Assembly (NCBI GenBank): GCA_038503075.1
Contig: JBCAML010000007.1
Span: 1,798,001 to 1,862,000 of the forward strand
Reading direction: 5' to 3'
From: Gyromitra esculenta
Lineage: Eukaryota > Ascomycota > Pezizomycetes > Pezizales > Discinaceae
Length of the DNA stretch: 64,000 nt
Below are positions 24,993 to 38,162 of this stretch, one piece after another. The first letter of the stretch is position 1; each line of letters opens with the position of its first letter. The translations under genes were made by a program, and so were the position numbers. Below the pieces are notes generated by a model, which did no database searches, was not told the origin of the DNA, and saw nothing but the letters and a program-made list of their open reading frames with translations.

Positions 24993-26981
24993 ATGGCAGG
25001 CCAAGCACTCCCAGAATATGACTACATCTTTGCGCTTGGTATGCTCTTTGCATTCCTAGTAAGTCAACTTCTCTGGCAATTGCAAAACCACTGTTTGAGC
25101 GTCTTGCTGATATCGAACAAAAACAGGATGCATGGAACATTGGCGCCAACGATGTAGCAAATTCTTTCGCTACCTCAGTCTCCTCACGATCTCTCACACT
25201 CCTACAAGCTATGATGGTCGCGACGGTTATGGAATTCTGCGGAGCCTTGCTAGTCGGCGCTCGTGTCGCTGATACGATCAGAAGCAAAATTGGTAAGCTT
25301 TGAAAACTGGAGGCTTAAACAAGCTGCTAATTTTTTTTGATTTGTAGTTAAGGTGGATCTTTTTATTGACCAACCCGGCGTCCTTATGCTGGGAATGTTG
25401 TGTGCTTTGGTTGGTTCTTCAACCTGGCTCTCAATCGCAACTGCAATCGGATTGCCTGTGTCTACTACGTTAGTTTACCATAACCCAGCGTCTAGGATGA
25501 GGAGAGCTACATATCTAACATTTGTCTAGCCACTGTATCGTTGGTGGTATCCTTGGTATGGGAATTGCGACGGTTGGTGTCGATGGTATCGTCTGGGGAT
25601 GGGAAGGGAAGGGTGTTGCGCAAATCTTCGCTTCTTGGATCATTGCTCCTGCTATCGCCGGAAGTTTCGCCGCTATTATCTTTACGATCACGAAATATGG
25701 TGTTTTGAAGCGCTCCAACCCTTTGAAATGGGGTATGATGATGGTTCCGGTATACTTTGCTATCACGTCTGGAATCTTGACCATGCTTATAGTCTGGAAG
25801 GGAGTAAGTGATAAATCGCTTCCAAGTACAGATTTCAGTGTATGCTAACACTTACGCAGGCTGCTTCTTTGAACTTGGATGATTGGAATGGTGGCCAGAT
25901 TGCCGGCACCATCTTCGGTGTTGCGTTCGCAGTCATGGCACTCGTCATCATCTTTTTCCTTCCATATATTCACCGGAAATTGGTCAAGGAGGACTGGACC
26001 ATGAGATGGTACCACATCCTTCAGGGTCCTCTTCTCCTCAGGCGTGGTCCCGTCCCAGAGGCTCCTGAGGGCGCCCAGGCCCAGGTTGTTCAGGACTACT
26101 ACCGTGGTCACGCTACTCGTGAAGATCTCGAAGCAGCGAACATCAAAACCTCAACCATCAACGACCTCGAAAAGAACAAGATCGAGCTGGAAGGAGCTGG
26201 CGGAACCTCTCGTGGATCAGACGAGATCCTGGCTGCTAAGCAGACTGCACAAGCAAATAGCAAGTCTCTTGATGAAGTCGAGAAAGCTGATGTCGGTCCC
26301 TGGTACGCTCCCAAGAATCTCTTGAAGATTGTCATCGATGCCGTCATGCATGGTGTTCGCGTGGATGTCGTTTCCGAGCAGTCCCGCGGTTCGAAGCTCT
26401 CTGGCGACATTACGGACATGCACGCCCGTGCTGCTCATTTCGACAACAAAACCGAGCATCTGTATTCCTTCCTCCAAGTCCTTACCGCTGCTACCTCTTC
26501 GTTCGCCCACGGTGCCAACGACGTTGCCAACGCCACTGGCCCTCTTGCCACTATCTTCTTGGTTTGGCACACTGGTACTGCCAACAAGAAGGCAGCTGTT
26601 CCTCTGTGGGTTCTTGCGTATGGTGGTGCTGGTATCGTCATTGGTTTGTGGACTTACGGGTACAATATCATGCGAAATCTCGGAAACCGCTTGACTCTAC
26701 ATTCTCCTTCTCGTGGATTTTCTATGGAGCTCGGATCTGCGGTCACCGTCGTTCTTGCCACCCGTCTTGCCCTCCCTGTGTCCACTACGCAGTGCATTGT
26801 CGGAGCCACTATGGGGGTCGCTTTTTGCAATGGTGACTTCAGGTCTCTCAACTGGAGAATGGTTGGTTGGTGTTACGGGGGCTGGATTTTCACACTTCCA
26901 ATTGCTGGTATAATTTCTGGCTGTCTTATGGGTATCATTATCAACGCTCCTCATTGGGACGGCTCGTCAATCAAAGCCTAA
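24993..26981 (+). CDS. PHO89: PHO4-family phosphate permease (sodium/phosphate symporter)
   Basis: High-affinity inorganic phosphate transporter of the plasma membrane, of the PiT/PHO4 family (Neurospora PHO-4, yeast Pho89). Five exons: 24993-25058, 25127-25292, 25348-25468, 25530-25803 and 25860-26981, giving 582 aa. All introns are 55-68 nt with GTAAG/GTTAGT donors. The family's duplicated signature is present in both halves: GANDVANSFATSVSSRS at about residue 28 and HGANDVANATGPLATIF at about 425, each followed by a PVSTT motif with C-I-V-G. A large hydrophilic loop of about 200 residues (after HRKLVKEDW) separates the two hydrophobic halves, as expected. A CTATAG immediately before the ATG could be the acceptor of a 5' UTR intron. 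CACGTG boxes upstream suggest induction by phosphate starvation. Confidence 0.96.
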
Positions 26982-29341
26982 ACTCAAAAGGGTTTTTGTT
27001 TTTATATTTTTTTGTTCGAAATTTTTTGGGGTATGCCTGGCTGTTGGGTGCGGAAATTCTTATCTTCGTTCTAGTATACGTATTTAAATGCTCATTGGAA
27101 ACTAAAAGTCTTGATATTTCCATATCTTTCTATCATAGTAATTTATGCCTACAATACAATCGCCTTATAAAGGTTCGGGTTATGAGGATACTCGCCTTAT
27201 AAGAATAATATTTCAGGTCTTGGCAGAGGTTATTTTGTGTGTTCTAGGCCTTTTGAAAAGGATTTCTGCTCTGTAAGGATATAGAACTGCCCTAATTTCA
27301 TATTCTTATAGAGCGATTGTACTGTACTTCTAGCTACCTTTGAGCCGTGAATGATTTAAGTACTATATAATTAACCCATTCTTGTGGGTGCAAATCCTTA
27401 GCTAACGCTAAGGTTCATACAGGGCTTAACTGTTTCCCTTACCCCCCCCCAACTCCCCTGTAAACCAACAGAGAAGTCAACTACAAAGTCAGTGAGAAGA
27501 CTGCAGTCATTGAGGTTAAATCTGTGCCCTCGATGTTCGAGCCCCCAGATATATAACGACACTGCTCCTGTCTTTCTGTACGGGTACCACAAGCTTGATC
27601 ATCTTGCGAACCAATTTAGTGTACTCTACGAGGTGCCTTGAGGCGCCTCGTGTATTCTAGGGATTGAATTCAGGGCTATATAACAGGGAAATGAATTTTT
27701 GAGAGAGGGGATCCCACAATAGTTATGTTATCATATATCCTCGTCCTTGTGGACACCCCTGCCCCCCACACTGCCTCAAACGGCCATGCCTCGTGGGTCA
27801 CACTGTATAAGCCAAAGCGGGTAGCAGGATCAATGTCCAGGCTAGCATTTCCCTCGCCAAAGTAATTATAGTGCGCTGGTTAGTCTTGCTACCGGCGGAT
27901 TGTCTTTCAAAGTCTACTATGGGTAGAGCATCAACAAGGAAGATGGATAAAGAGGAACGAGCGGGTGCCTTCCTTATTTATTTACTTTCGCTGTCTATGC
28001 CGAGGGACTCGATTCCGGTTTCAGAAACTAAACCTGCAGCGGATATCCGAAGGTATGTGGGTATCCATATTTATCACCTTGTTTGCAAAGTCGTGTGTTG
28101 GGTTTGTCAGGGGCGAAGCAATGATTTTTCCTTAGTACTGTCGTGTTCGAACTTCTTTAATAGTTAGATATGGACACGTGAGAGGGGATGAAGTAAGGCA
28201 AAGGAATAAAGTTACCATTGCAGCAAGATTGTATCACCGATAGTGGTGGTGACGATGGCTAGATAAAAAGTTAGAAAGAAAGGATGACGACGACTTTAGC
28301 GAGGTGGTGGGGCAAGGACGACAGGCGGAGGATATGAGAGGATGATGAAGAGCAGGAGAAGGGGTGCTGACTGTTGAGTTAAGGTTTTGATGGTAGTATG
28401 TGGCACAAGCAATGCACGATCGAAGTGAGGCTCTGCGGGATGACTTTATGTAGTCTGCATGACGTGGATAGACGAAACTGGTCGACGGGCGGAAATGGAG
28501 CCAAGATGGTATTATTCTTATACATCCTAAGCTCCTGGCTGGTGTGGATGGTGGTTTGGAGTCTGTTGCATATGGATAGGGGAGTTTGTGTATGGCGGTA
28601 CATGTAGTCTTGAAGCCAGATTTCAAGTTTCACCATGCAAACTAAAGTACTCAACCAGGGACGAAATTAGACCCCAACGTCCGCTTTTTTGGTGATTAAG
28701 ATGAGTTCTAAGACGTATGGTGTGAAAAGTCTTAGAGGGCAAGTGTGTCAAGGTCCAGTTATTGTAACTAATTACCATCTAGAAACTGGTAACTGAGTGC
28801 TGTTGATCCTAGAATGATAGACTTCTTACCATCCGACTATTTCGACGTCCGTATACATCAAGCTCTTTCGAATACGTTTCGCGGCATGCATCGGGCGATA
28901 CCAAAACGCGCATTCCCACGCCGTCCTCGACAAACCGATAGGAAGATTGCTGCCACAGTCATCAAATGGATGAGCAAGGCCTCTAATTGACTAAAGGCTG
29001 GGAGTGCAGAACTTTGGGGCGACCTTTTCTTGATTAACAACGTCGACTACCCCCCTACATCGCACCGATGCTTTTAGCTGCGTCTAGGTTGCTACCACAC
29101 AACCAAAGCGGATAGGGCGGCGGTCTACAAATGGAGCTGATAAGCGAGGGTTATCGCGCAGTACTACGAGATGGCGAGGCCCTCCTCGTAGAAGGTTTGC
29201 TTACTTCTCTAAGGACTGGTAGCACCCGCCTATATAGTTGACAATATCCTCCGTGAGCCTCTCGGATACCCATGTATTCGGACCTGACCCTTCCACTAAT
29301 CTCCGTCCTTAAGAACCTCATATTAGGAAACCATTTCCAAC
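26982..29341. other. gene-free region left of the second LTR
   Basis: It holds a C-run (about 27444-27452), a short GC-rich hairpin at about 27629-27650 (CGAGGTGCC ... GGCGCCTCG, loop TTGA), and a purine-rich tract at 28240-28380. Read on the minus strand, that tract looks like the CT-rich leaders seen elsewhere in the window, but no gene follows it. No coding region is supported. Confidence 0.5.
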
Positions 29342-29575
29342 AATGGTGTTGGAGAAGCTTCCTAATACGGGGTGCCTCCACGGGTGTGGCTTCGGAGTCG
29401 GAAATGATTGAGAGACAGGTACCCGAGCACACGGGCACTCGAGCGCCCGAGAGAGAGCTATTTAGATAGGGGCCGTATGCCCACCTCAATCAAGCAAGCA
29501 AGCAAGCAAGCCTAAGCAATACAAGCAATCGAGTCCTCTATTCCTCCCTACACGCCCCGATATCGCAACAAATGG
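29342..29575. mobile_element. solo LTR, copy 2, with perfect AATGG target duplication
   Basis: The element is 29347-29570 (224 bp). It starts TGTTGG, ends CAACA, and is flanked on both sides by AATGG, a perfect 5-bp target-site duplication as made by Ty1/copia or Ty3/gypsy integrases. It matches the copy at 8146-8351 almost base for base in the left 130 bp, including GGCACTCGAGCGCC. It is longer because of a (CAAG)n expansion at about 29490-29513. No gag-pol sequence is adjacent, so it is a solo LTR left by recombination. Confidence 0.88.
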
Positions 29576-32500
29576 AGACAGCACGAAATCGAGTGATATA
29601 CTATGACCAAAGCTTTGTTTTTTTAGAATTGTAATTAACATGCTTATTTGTAGTTAAAATTCATACAGTTTCAAGCGGTCGTAATTTTTCTTCTTTTGCA
29701 TCAATAATATATGTATATATTATATAATATAACTATTAATCGCATTTGCCCACCTTAAGGGGGTATATTAGAACTATATGTAGGTTTACAATATTATCCA
29801 AACAGTTGAGAGCGCGCACGTGCCTGTCTCTACTCTTTCGGGGACTAACATAATCTTAATATAACATACGAAGGAGATACAAGGCGGGGCGCTATATGCA
29901 GTACGAAACAGTGAAAGTTCTAGGCTCCGAGCCCTATTGTACAGCAACTGTAGTAGCCCGTCATCTAGGCACTTGGTCCCATTAAGACAAATGCTGATTC
30001 TAGATCTATTCTCTCGAGTGGGCATAATGGCTAATTCCTGGTAGCATTTCAAAGGTTATTTAATCCTTCCAGGAGGCTAAGACACACAACACCGTTTAGT
30101 ATTATCGCGTATACATACGTTATACTGTTCGTGTTCACAACATCGGCGTAAAAAATTTGAGAGGATCTAGGAGGTATCACAGGTGATATCAACGCCATTG
30201 TATTTGATAAGCGAGTGGTTTTTGGTTTTTGGTTTTTTATGCCGTGATCAAGCGGATTATGTTATTGGTCACGAATATAATTTATAGGATTATTGTTAGG
30301 GTTGTTGGCTAGCTTCAAGGTCATATGCATGGGAATGAGCGGAGAAGGCCAAAGCGTTTTAGACAGGGCTGAGGCTGGAAATACATGAGAATGCCTAAGG
30401 GAAAACACTGCATAATTTTATCTCAACGACCAATGATCTTCAACCCACATGAACCTATTCTTACGCGAGGCAATTTGGTCATCTCTAAGATCAGGTAGCG
30501 AGAATAACAAAGTTTGGTGGCGGAAGATCAGCGATGTCGCTTCAGATGGGCCTGGTGGCGGGTTTGCGAATCGAGGCTTAAGTTAAACTGCAGCGTTGAA
30601 TTCTAGGTTTTTGATTCTGGCCTTGAGGGAATTACGCATCGTTTTCCCTAATTTCTCTCTTGTCTGGTTGTTGCTAGGTCGTAGGTGGCCATGGGCCAAA
30701 GCTCGCAATATTCACTAACATTGGCCGCAAGTCATTCGTAGGACGCGTGGCCTGGACTGAGATGAGCACTTGAGCAAGTAAAGTTTTTCTTTATGTCGCC
30801 TTATCTAACTTGGCCAGGATACCGTGTTGACCGAAGGCGTGTTCGGTCCTGTTAAACATGTTTTACATATGACGACTCTTGGAGCACGGTAAACGGATTT
30901 AGATGGCACATGCGTAAATGAATTTTACTTACTTACTTACTCTTAGACGACACATTTAAGATATAGGCCGAGTGACATTTTGTGCTTGGAAGCTTGTGTC
31001 TTTTGTGGTGAGTTTGAGGGCAGGTGTATCATGTTAATTAATTCCAACTCACACTCACAAGCGCTGTGTCATTGAGGCTCGACGGTCTTCAGACTCCTCG
31101 GACCATAGTTCGTGCTGAGGATAAGGCGGTCTCGAATTGCCCTATCTTCGGGTCTATTTTCGAGCGCTATTTAATGCAACTTATCGATATCGTACTTGCT
31201 GAGCTGTTTCTTGTCGCCATCGATAAGAAATGAACGTTGAAAATATAAAGCAAATACTTATTTAATTAGAAAATTGTAGTGCTCAGCTATAGTTAGAGCA
31301 AAATATGTAAAATACCGGAATAATTATTAAAGGTCTGGAAACACGGCCCTCGTAGTCCTAGTGACGAATTGGGTACTCAATATAGCTAGATTAGTAGCCA
31401 ATGGCTAGTACGAGATTATCAAATACTGGACAGTTCCCTTGGCTATCCATTCTTGACGCAAATTCCAAGAATTTGGTAAGCCTCAAAAGGGTGGCGGGAA
31501 AGCGCAAATGTGATTAGAGATGAACCCAGGGGAAAGCCAATAATAGCATTTGCGAAGATTCAGCAAGATAGAAACGGTATGCATTTGGCGATCAGCCTTG
31601 CTCGGGCTCCGTCGACGGATTTCGGCCGTTAATCCCATACCAAGGTCTTGGTATGCAATGTTGTCGCTCAAAATCAAAGATTGATAGGTATCCGCACGAG
31701 TAGATAGGGTTCCAATTCAGAAATTCATGATCGGAGGGTTGCGTCTTACTACAGAGCGATTGATGTGCAGTGCATGAACAGCTGCAGCTCGACTGTCGTT
31801 ATACCCAATCACATTTTGCAGTATGTGAAATTCCCCATAGGGTGATTCCTTTGCTTTATAGCACCCCTCCTCTGCCCCTCCACATGCAGAGATTCCCCGC
31901 ACTCTCTTGTGAAGACTGCTAGCTGTCTTTGAAGTTTCTTCTGACGTAATCTCATATTCCAGTTTTGCTTAGGTGATAGTTTATACATTCCAACCCCGTT
32001 AAAACCGCGATAAGGTAGTTCAAAATATGGGGCTTGTAAATGGGCCCTTTCATAGCTATCTTCAAAAATGAAGGTTGAGCTAGTTCCAACACCGTTTAAA
32101 TTCACGCGTGATAGTGTTCTACTCGATTTATTCCGTGGCAGTGCTACAGCGATAGACTCGTTTACCATATATCTATTCGCAAGATTAGCCGAATTAGCTT
32201 TTTCTGCACGCTTTCAATAAGGGAACAAAGTATCAAAATCCAACGTGCCGACGAATTGTTGTCGACACTTGGCTATTTTCATTTAAATATGCTGTTTTTG
32301 CAGCTCAAATTTTTCAATATCTCTGTAATTCTAAGAGCCAATTGCAGGGATAAGTCTTGGGCTGGATACGTACGCATTGAAACAAAGTGTACGACAACAC
32401 CCTTTATCAGTCGTATGTTTCTAACGTGAGGAAATCAATGGCTTCGGATTCGTATGCCCCACCAGTGGGCGTGGCGTAACCTAAGGTTACGATCTTAAGG

Positions 32501-33962
32501 GGGGAGTGTGTTTGATCAAAACAGCCCCACCATCCCGCTCCATCGAGAGCAAAGGAAAACCAATGGAAGAACATAGCGGTGTCCCAATTTGAGCTTACCA
32601 ACGGACAAATAGCATTGATGACGGCCGAGCCTAGGTTTCTCCGTTTGATATTGTTTGGTGGAGATTCAGTGAATCACCACAGTGTCGTTGTTTAAAGACG
32701 GTTCTAGAACACGTTGGATTTTACATAAACTCTCTGTTATAGGCATGTGGCTAGCGTGGCAAGACGCTATGACAAATGATCTCCCAAGGAGCCGTTCCGA
32801 TTGATTCGCTTAGCAGCCAAGCTTGTCGTTTATCCGCTACGTGCCCTAACCCATTCATTGAACTCGCGGATACTCTACTTATCCAGCCGCGATGGGTGGC
32901 AAAACCCCACGAAGAGGTGCCACCCTTCTCCTAGGCCTGCACACTATTGCCTTACAGAAATATAAAATTTAACGGGATTTTAGTTCGTCGTTTTCCTATG
33001 CGGGGTCTACAAACAAACATGTAGTTTATCATCTGGTTCGAGCATAGGGGCTGTTTAACTGATAAAACGATTGCCAGCTCCCTTAGTTCTGAAGTTTAAT
33101 ATATGTAGAGCTACATGTAGGGTTCTGACGATAGAAAATCGAAAACCCTGAAGAGAATATGCGAGCCCCACTAGCTATCCCGCTAGTCGTCCCTCAATAA
33201 TCCAAGACTCTTACCACAAATATACTCTATTGAGTCAATTAATAGTACGTAATTGATGGCTAAATCTACTCCGGACATTATTCTTTTTATTATATCATTT
33301 CCCATGGGGGTGGGTGGGTGGGGTTTGACGAGATTAGTAAATAGCCTTAAGAATACGTTGTGCTGGATCCGGATATGTATGTTTATTTATGCTGGAGGAC
33401 TAGAGCGTAGAGTACTGTGGTACCATAGGCATCATCTTGCAAAAGTAGTTAGAGAGGTACACCACATTCGGGATTGGACATGGGTGGGTCCAGATACTCA
33501 TGATTGTCTGTTGATTAACTGCAGCTGTGCAGGAGCGTGACTTGCATATATATCTGCAGGGAAAAAGATTCAAAGAAATAGTATTGGTGGGTAAAGAACT
33601 GCCCTTTCTCGAATAGTGCCCGTACCGCTTGCCTGAAAACGATTGTGTACAGATAGATACGATTGGTTGAAAGTGACATCGGAACACAAAGAATGTTATT
33701 AACATCAGAATTCATAGCATGACATTTACAGAAGTCCGACAAAACTACAACACAGCCTAGCGATTGACTAACGTATACTTTTGGTAAGAAATAACATGTG
33801 TGAAACGGAATACTACAGATTTTCAGAGAAAGGTACAAAAATGGCGGTACAAGAAAATTAATAATCCAGAAATACAAATGTCATAAAAACCCCATTTTTG
33901 CCTGAAAAGCTAATCCAAACTCCCTAAACATAGAAAAATAAAGCCGTGAGTGAGTGAGTGAG
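29576..33962. other. 4.4-kb gene-free AT-rich region
   Basis: It includes an AT dinucleotide-rich stretch (about 29706-29732), a TTAC tetranucleotide run near 30926-30940, and copies of ACATGTAG at 33017 and 33113. Minus-strand frames at 31809-32168 (119 codons) and 32407-32601 (64 codons) are open but show no domain or splice continuity and are not called. A GTGA run at 33944-33962 abuts the stop of the next gene. Confidence 0.5.
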
Positions 33963-34679
33963 TTAAGAAAATCTCCGAATGGGAGTAGAATTGTAAAAGT
34001 TGTCTGTGGAGGTCCGTCCACCATAACCTCCTCGAGAATCGTTCGTAAATAGTCTCCTTTCGCTTCCCCAGCTTTCATCGCCAGAGGAAGAAGATCCCCC
34101 CGACCCATCCCTATAACCGATATACCTACTACCAATTCGTCCACGATCATTGCTGCTGTTGATACTATATCGTCTTGGGACCGCCGATCGAAGACCGCTG
34201 GTGTGAACATGAGGAGGATGGCCGGTATGATGGGAAGTCTGGTAGTGCGCCGAAGGTCCTTGATGAATCACAGGGCTCCGTCCGTCTTGTAGAACCATTG
34301 GTTGATTGAATCCCATCTCGCCGCTCCTGATACTGGAACCTCCACTTTCCATTCCACCGACCCGACTGAAACGCCGCCCACCAACAATACTTGACACTTT
34401 TGTAACCTCGGTGCGCCCCATAGGCGAGCTTTGGATAAGGACAGGCGGAGGAGTTCTTGTTTCTCTTCTTATTGACGCCGGAGAACGCAGGGACCCGTAT
34501 CCACCGGCGCGAGCGTATGAATCGACTTCTGCCATGTAAACGGTTGGACGTTTTGGGCGACCAGCTGATGCATAGTGAGGATGTGCATGTCGATCGTAAG
34601 ACTTCTCTAGAATAGGTACAGTTCGCATACTGCCGCGAGTTTCGTACTGGTACTCAGGTGGTTGTGAGCAAAGACACAT
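33963..34679 (-). CDS. small basic disordered protein, unknown function
   Basis: Single-exon frame of 238 aa beginning MCLCSQPPEYQYETRG. Not recognised. The whole protein is low-complexity and probably disordered: rich in Ser, Gly, Arg, Pro and Tyr, with several SR/RS and GGYG segments and few hydrophobic residues. The N-terminal Cys pair (residues 2 and 4) could be acylated, but that is speculative. Coding potential is supported by frame length, steady Arg/Ser/Gly composition and a tract with CT character upstream (34680-34900). No intron is needed. Neighbours are far away and give no context. It could be a lineage-specific gene. Confidence 0.6.
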   Translation of the reverse strand: MCLCSQPPEYQYETRGSMRTVPILEKSYDRHAHPHYASAGRPKRPTVYMAEVDSYARAGGYGSLRSPASIRRETRTPPPVLIQSSPMGRTEVTKVSSIVGGRRFSRVGGMESGGSSIRSGEMGFNQPMVLQDGRSPVIHQGPSAHYQTSHHTGHPPHVHTSGLRSAVPRRYSINSSNDRGRIGSRYIGYRDGSGGSSSSGDESWGSERRLFTNDSRGGYGGRTSTDNFYNSTPIRRFS

Positions 34680-37600
34680 ATTGAATTCTTTTAGGTTTTG
34701 GTAGCTGTAAAGGGAGCTGAGGGGGAAAACGGCGTCTTGAGGTAAAATGTAGAGTAGGAAGATTCTTGCTGAGGTAATGCTCTAGACAGAGTGAGCGACT
34801 GCTTGTAAAGGATACAGTATCTCTAGGGAAGGACTGATATCTGATATCGAGGCTCTTTGCAAGTATGAAAGGGGCGTTTGAATGCCTATATATACTCCTC
34901 AACTCAAACCTGGTGATAGGAATTTTATATTGTCCTTTTTCTTCGGGATAAATTATCAGATGTGAGAGCTGAAGGGCTGGTAGGGATCATCCCAACGGAG
35001 CCAGGTGAAAGTTTGAAGCAAAAATGGAGATAAATCAGCGGGCTAGCATTCTTTAGAATAGGACTACATGAATACCAATGATAGGCCGTGTTGTAGAAGT
35101 AAGCGAAATGGGGCGCGATGTACGAAGATGCAGGCTTGGGGCCAAAGCCAGATGTCGGTACGTTAGCCGCGCGCTCATATAACTTTTGACCAACCATATT
35201 GCAGTGTTATATGAATACGCGGACGATTACGGACACTTTCTATAAAGGTTTTCAGCGCTAGGTAAGAAAGTCATTTAAACTTAGTACGAAGGCCTTAAAG
35301 AGTCTTTCTTGTGATAGTTAAGTGGCCCTTGCATCAGATAAAGTACATAGCGAGGACCTTTAATCGCCAGGCGAGAAGTCATAATCCCGAGAAAATATAG
35401 CACCAAAATTCGTGCGGATGATCCTCAATATTCCCAAAATCCTGCCTTAGATGACAGGAGGTTGAGTCCCAAGAATCCTTGTGGGTGCCATAATTGTCTT
35501 TGGATTGTTGATCAGTTAATATTTGCCTGCATTTTCGGATGCGGTATGCGCAAGTCCCACCTAATTGTGCTTTACAGCTTTTTACTTTCCTCGGCGCTTG
35601 GCTACCGACCTTATCGACTTGAGCATCAGCTATACTGCATACATGCCTGCCTACCAAATTTCCCTAAGACCACGTCCGGCTAACAGCGAATCGGTGGAGA
35701 AAGCTATCTATCACAAACATAAGAAGCCAATGAGGAGCAGCCCAGTAAATAAACAAAAAGAAAAATAATGCGAAAATATGCAAATCCTGACGTCAAAACA
35801 TGGAGCAATTGTTGCCGCACCCACACGGCCTGTTTGTAATGCGATATTCCGCAGGGTTTCCAGGCTGATTGGAAACTTGCGATGCATACCCCCCATTCAG
35901 TGTCACATACTTACTTAAACGGATGTTTATGTTCTGGAAAGTCCGCAGCAATTGGGAAAATCGCTCAAATCCTAAAGCAACATGCGATATGGCTGTGCGT
36001 CCTGTGCTCATGCTGTGAAGCCGCAAGGGTGGATACATATGTATTGTTTTCTACGGCTATTCCTATTTGTGCAAGCGAGGAAAACAACCAGAACAATTGC
36101 CGTTGAATCCTTTTTCAGGGGAGATTAATAGTCGTGTGACATGACATTCGACAGACTGGAGAGTCCAGGCTGGTGTTTTTTCTCGTGAGACGGTTGCATG
36201 CTTGCTCCATTCCTCTTCGTTTCCCTCAAACTTCGTGTTTTCCTGTTTTTTTCTGGCATTAGCTATCTGAGAAGGCATGCACATTCAGCTTTTGATGTTG
36301 CAATATTGAACAATTCAGAAGCCCTATCTATCGAAGACCTTGCTCACTTGGCTTCTTTTTTTTTTTGTTGAATGCCAGGTGCTGGGATGGGAGGGAGTAG
36401 TACAGACCATATGTACACGTTTTTTTCCTCCAACTCCTGACAAGGATTTATTCCATGGTTGGAGAAAGTTGAGGCGAAATACTTTGTGCGTTTTCACGCC
36501 TTGCGTTTTGAAATGTTCCGCAAGCTGTAAAGATGATGGATGGAGGTCGTCGACTCTGCCCACTCGAAAGACGATCACACCCGAGGCCAATCTAAGACAC
36601 CCCCTATGTCACCCGATTCCCTCCCAGCTGGTTAGCTCGGCTCAATCATCTCACACGGCACGACGCATGGTATATTACAGTATATCCCACCACTTAAAGG
36701 ACCAAACTCTCCCAGGACATTGCCCATCAGTCCCCTAAACCCTCAAACTATGGTATGTACTTGACGAAAAATCGGTGGCAAATTTCTATTGTGAAAATTG
36801 TCATGTTTGAAGCCAAGCTGGGGGGAAACCGGACATGTGCGTGCTCAACATATATTAAAAGCACCCGACTGGTTCGCAGCTGGAGAAGACGGGGATCCCA
36901 AGTTTAACATATTCAACATTCAAGACATATTTAATACTTTATTTTGCCGCTCCTAAATAACCATTCTCAGCCCATGTGGTCAAACAAACTACTGCCCAGA
37001 TTTCCTTTGCATAAGTATGTCTAGATGGTTTATTCATCACCAACTCTCACTCGACATCTAAGAACTAACCACATCTCTCACAGATCAGACCGACAAAAGG
37101 AAACACTCTAGATCGCTGGGCAGGAAGGATGCAGCTCTTTATCTAAAAGCAAAAAAATTAACAATGCCTGAGCTTGCCTAATGCCACCTCGTCATCCTAT
37201 TATAAAGGTACAACACGATCGATTTACTAGCCGTGGGAAAATATCTAGCACCTGAAGGTCATCGCCCGTTTTTTTCTAACTACTGATACATATTTCAAAT
37301 TACGTGGTATTTGCGGCGAGACTGGCGATCTCCCCACAGTCACGATACTGGGACATTTAGCTCGTTTCGAAATTTTTAAGGTCCAGTCCAGGGGTTCGGG
37401 GCAGGGATCGGTTGTTTGATTCAAAGATCGATTCTGCAACACGGCAGCGCTCCGGGGAAAGGAAAAAAATAATTATTTGTAAGACCTACATCGGAAATCG
37501 GGAGATATGTAAGGTTTGTGTCGGGAAGCTCAGGATGCGACCGATCGGCTTTGTTTGCAAGCTCGATCCGGTTGTGCCTGACGTTCGGTATAGCCAGAAA

Positions 37601-38162
37601 CGTTTTTTCAGAAATTCCGGCACATACGGGAACTCCGATATTTTTCGGTGATTGTTGGGATCATCAAATATCATCCAACAAAATTGATCTGCATCATTGG
37701 CGCTGCCTATTGGGGATGGGGAAATGCGTTTCACCATGGCGGTTACATAGTCACGTAGTTTCACTAAGCGTTCCGAGGTGCATGAGCTACATCCAATAGT
37801 CAAAGGCCAATATCGACAACCAAACACTACCCAGCGTGTACATGTATTATAACCAACACTAATGCTTCGCCGCAACGCCAAACATGTATTTTTAAAGCTC
37901 CAAGATTGATTGATTCTAAACAAATAGTCGGTTTTTAGATCTAGATCCAGTGATTCTAGAAGTTTCAAAAACAACTTCAGTTTGCTACTCCGATAGGGAA
38001 AGTTATCGATATCCACTTAACTACTTCTTGCTTCTGGTATAAAGTACAAAGGATACTCCTTTTGGAGCTTCTTTGTAGCGCATACTATGGGTATATAAAT
38101 TACCTGCAAAGTAAATACCTTACAGCAAATATTACAACTCCCTGCACTATATTCCACCTGCC
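34680..38162. other. gene-free region
   Basis: The left 250 bp is the presumed promoter of the minus-strand gene ending here. The remainder shows T runs, AT-rich stretches and short open frames in all phases without domains. A minus frame of 176 codons at 37486-38016 starts with GTG and resembles nothing I know. The last 100 bp precedes the PHD-like gene. Nothing else is supported. Confidence 0.5.

Noticed and set aside
27500..27560. Possible tRNA T-arm (GATGTTCGAGCCCC)
   Set aside because: The flanking five bases do not pair to form the T stem and no D or anticodon arm could be drawn.
27629..27650. Short GC-rich hairpin
   Set aside because: A 9-bp stem with one wobble and a TTGA loop is too small to call a terminator or RNA gene in a eukaryote.
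31809..32168. 119-codon minus ATG frame
   Set aside because: No domain, no nearby splice-compatible exons and no promoter tract. It could be a relic but cannot be supported.
32407..32601. 64-codon minus frame rich in Trp and Phe
   Set aside because: It lacks an upstream start exon that joins in frame; similarity to any family was not evident.
37486..38016. 176-codon minus frame
   Set aside because: It begins with GTG, has no recognisable motif, no CT-rich leader, and mixed composition. A chance frame cannot be excluded.
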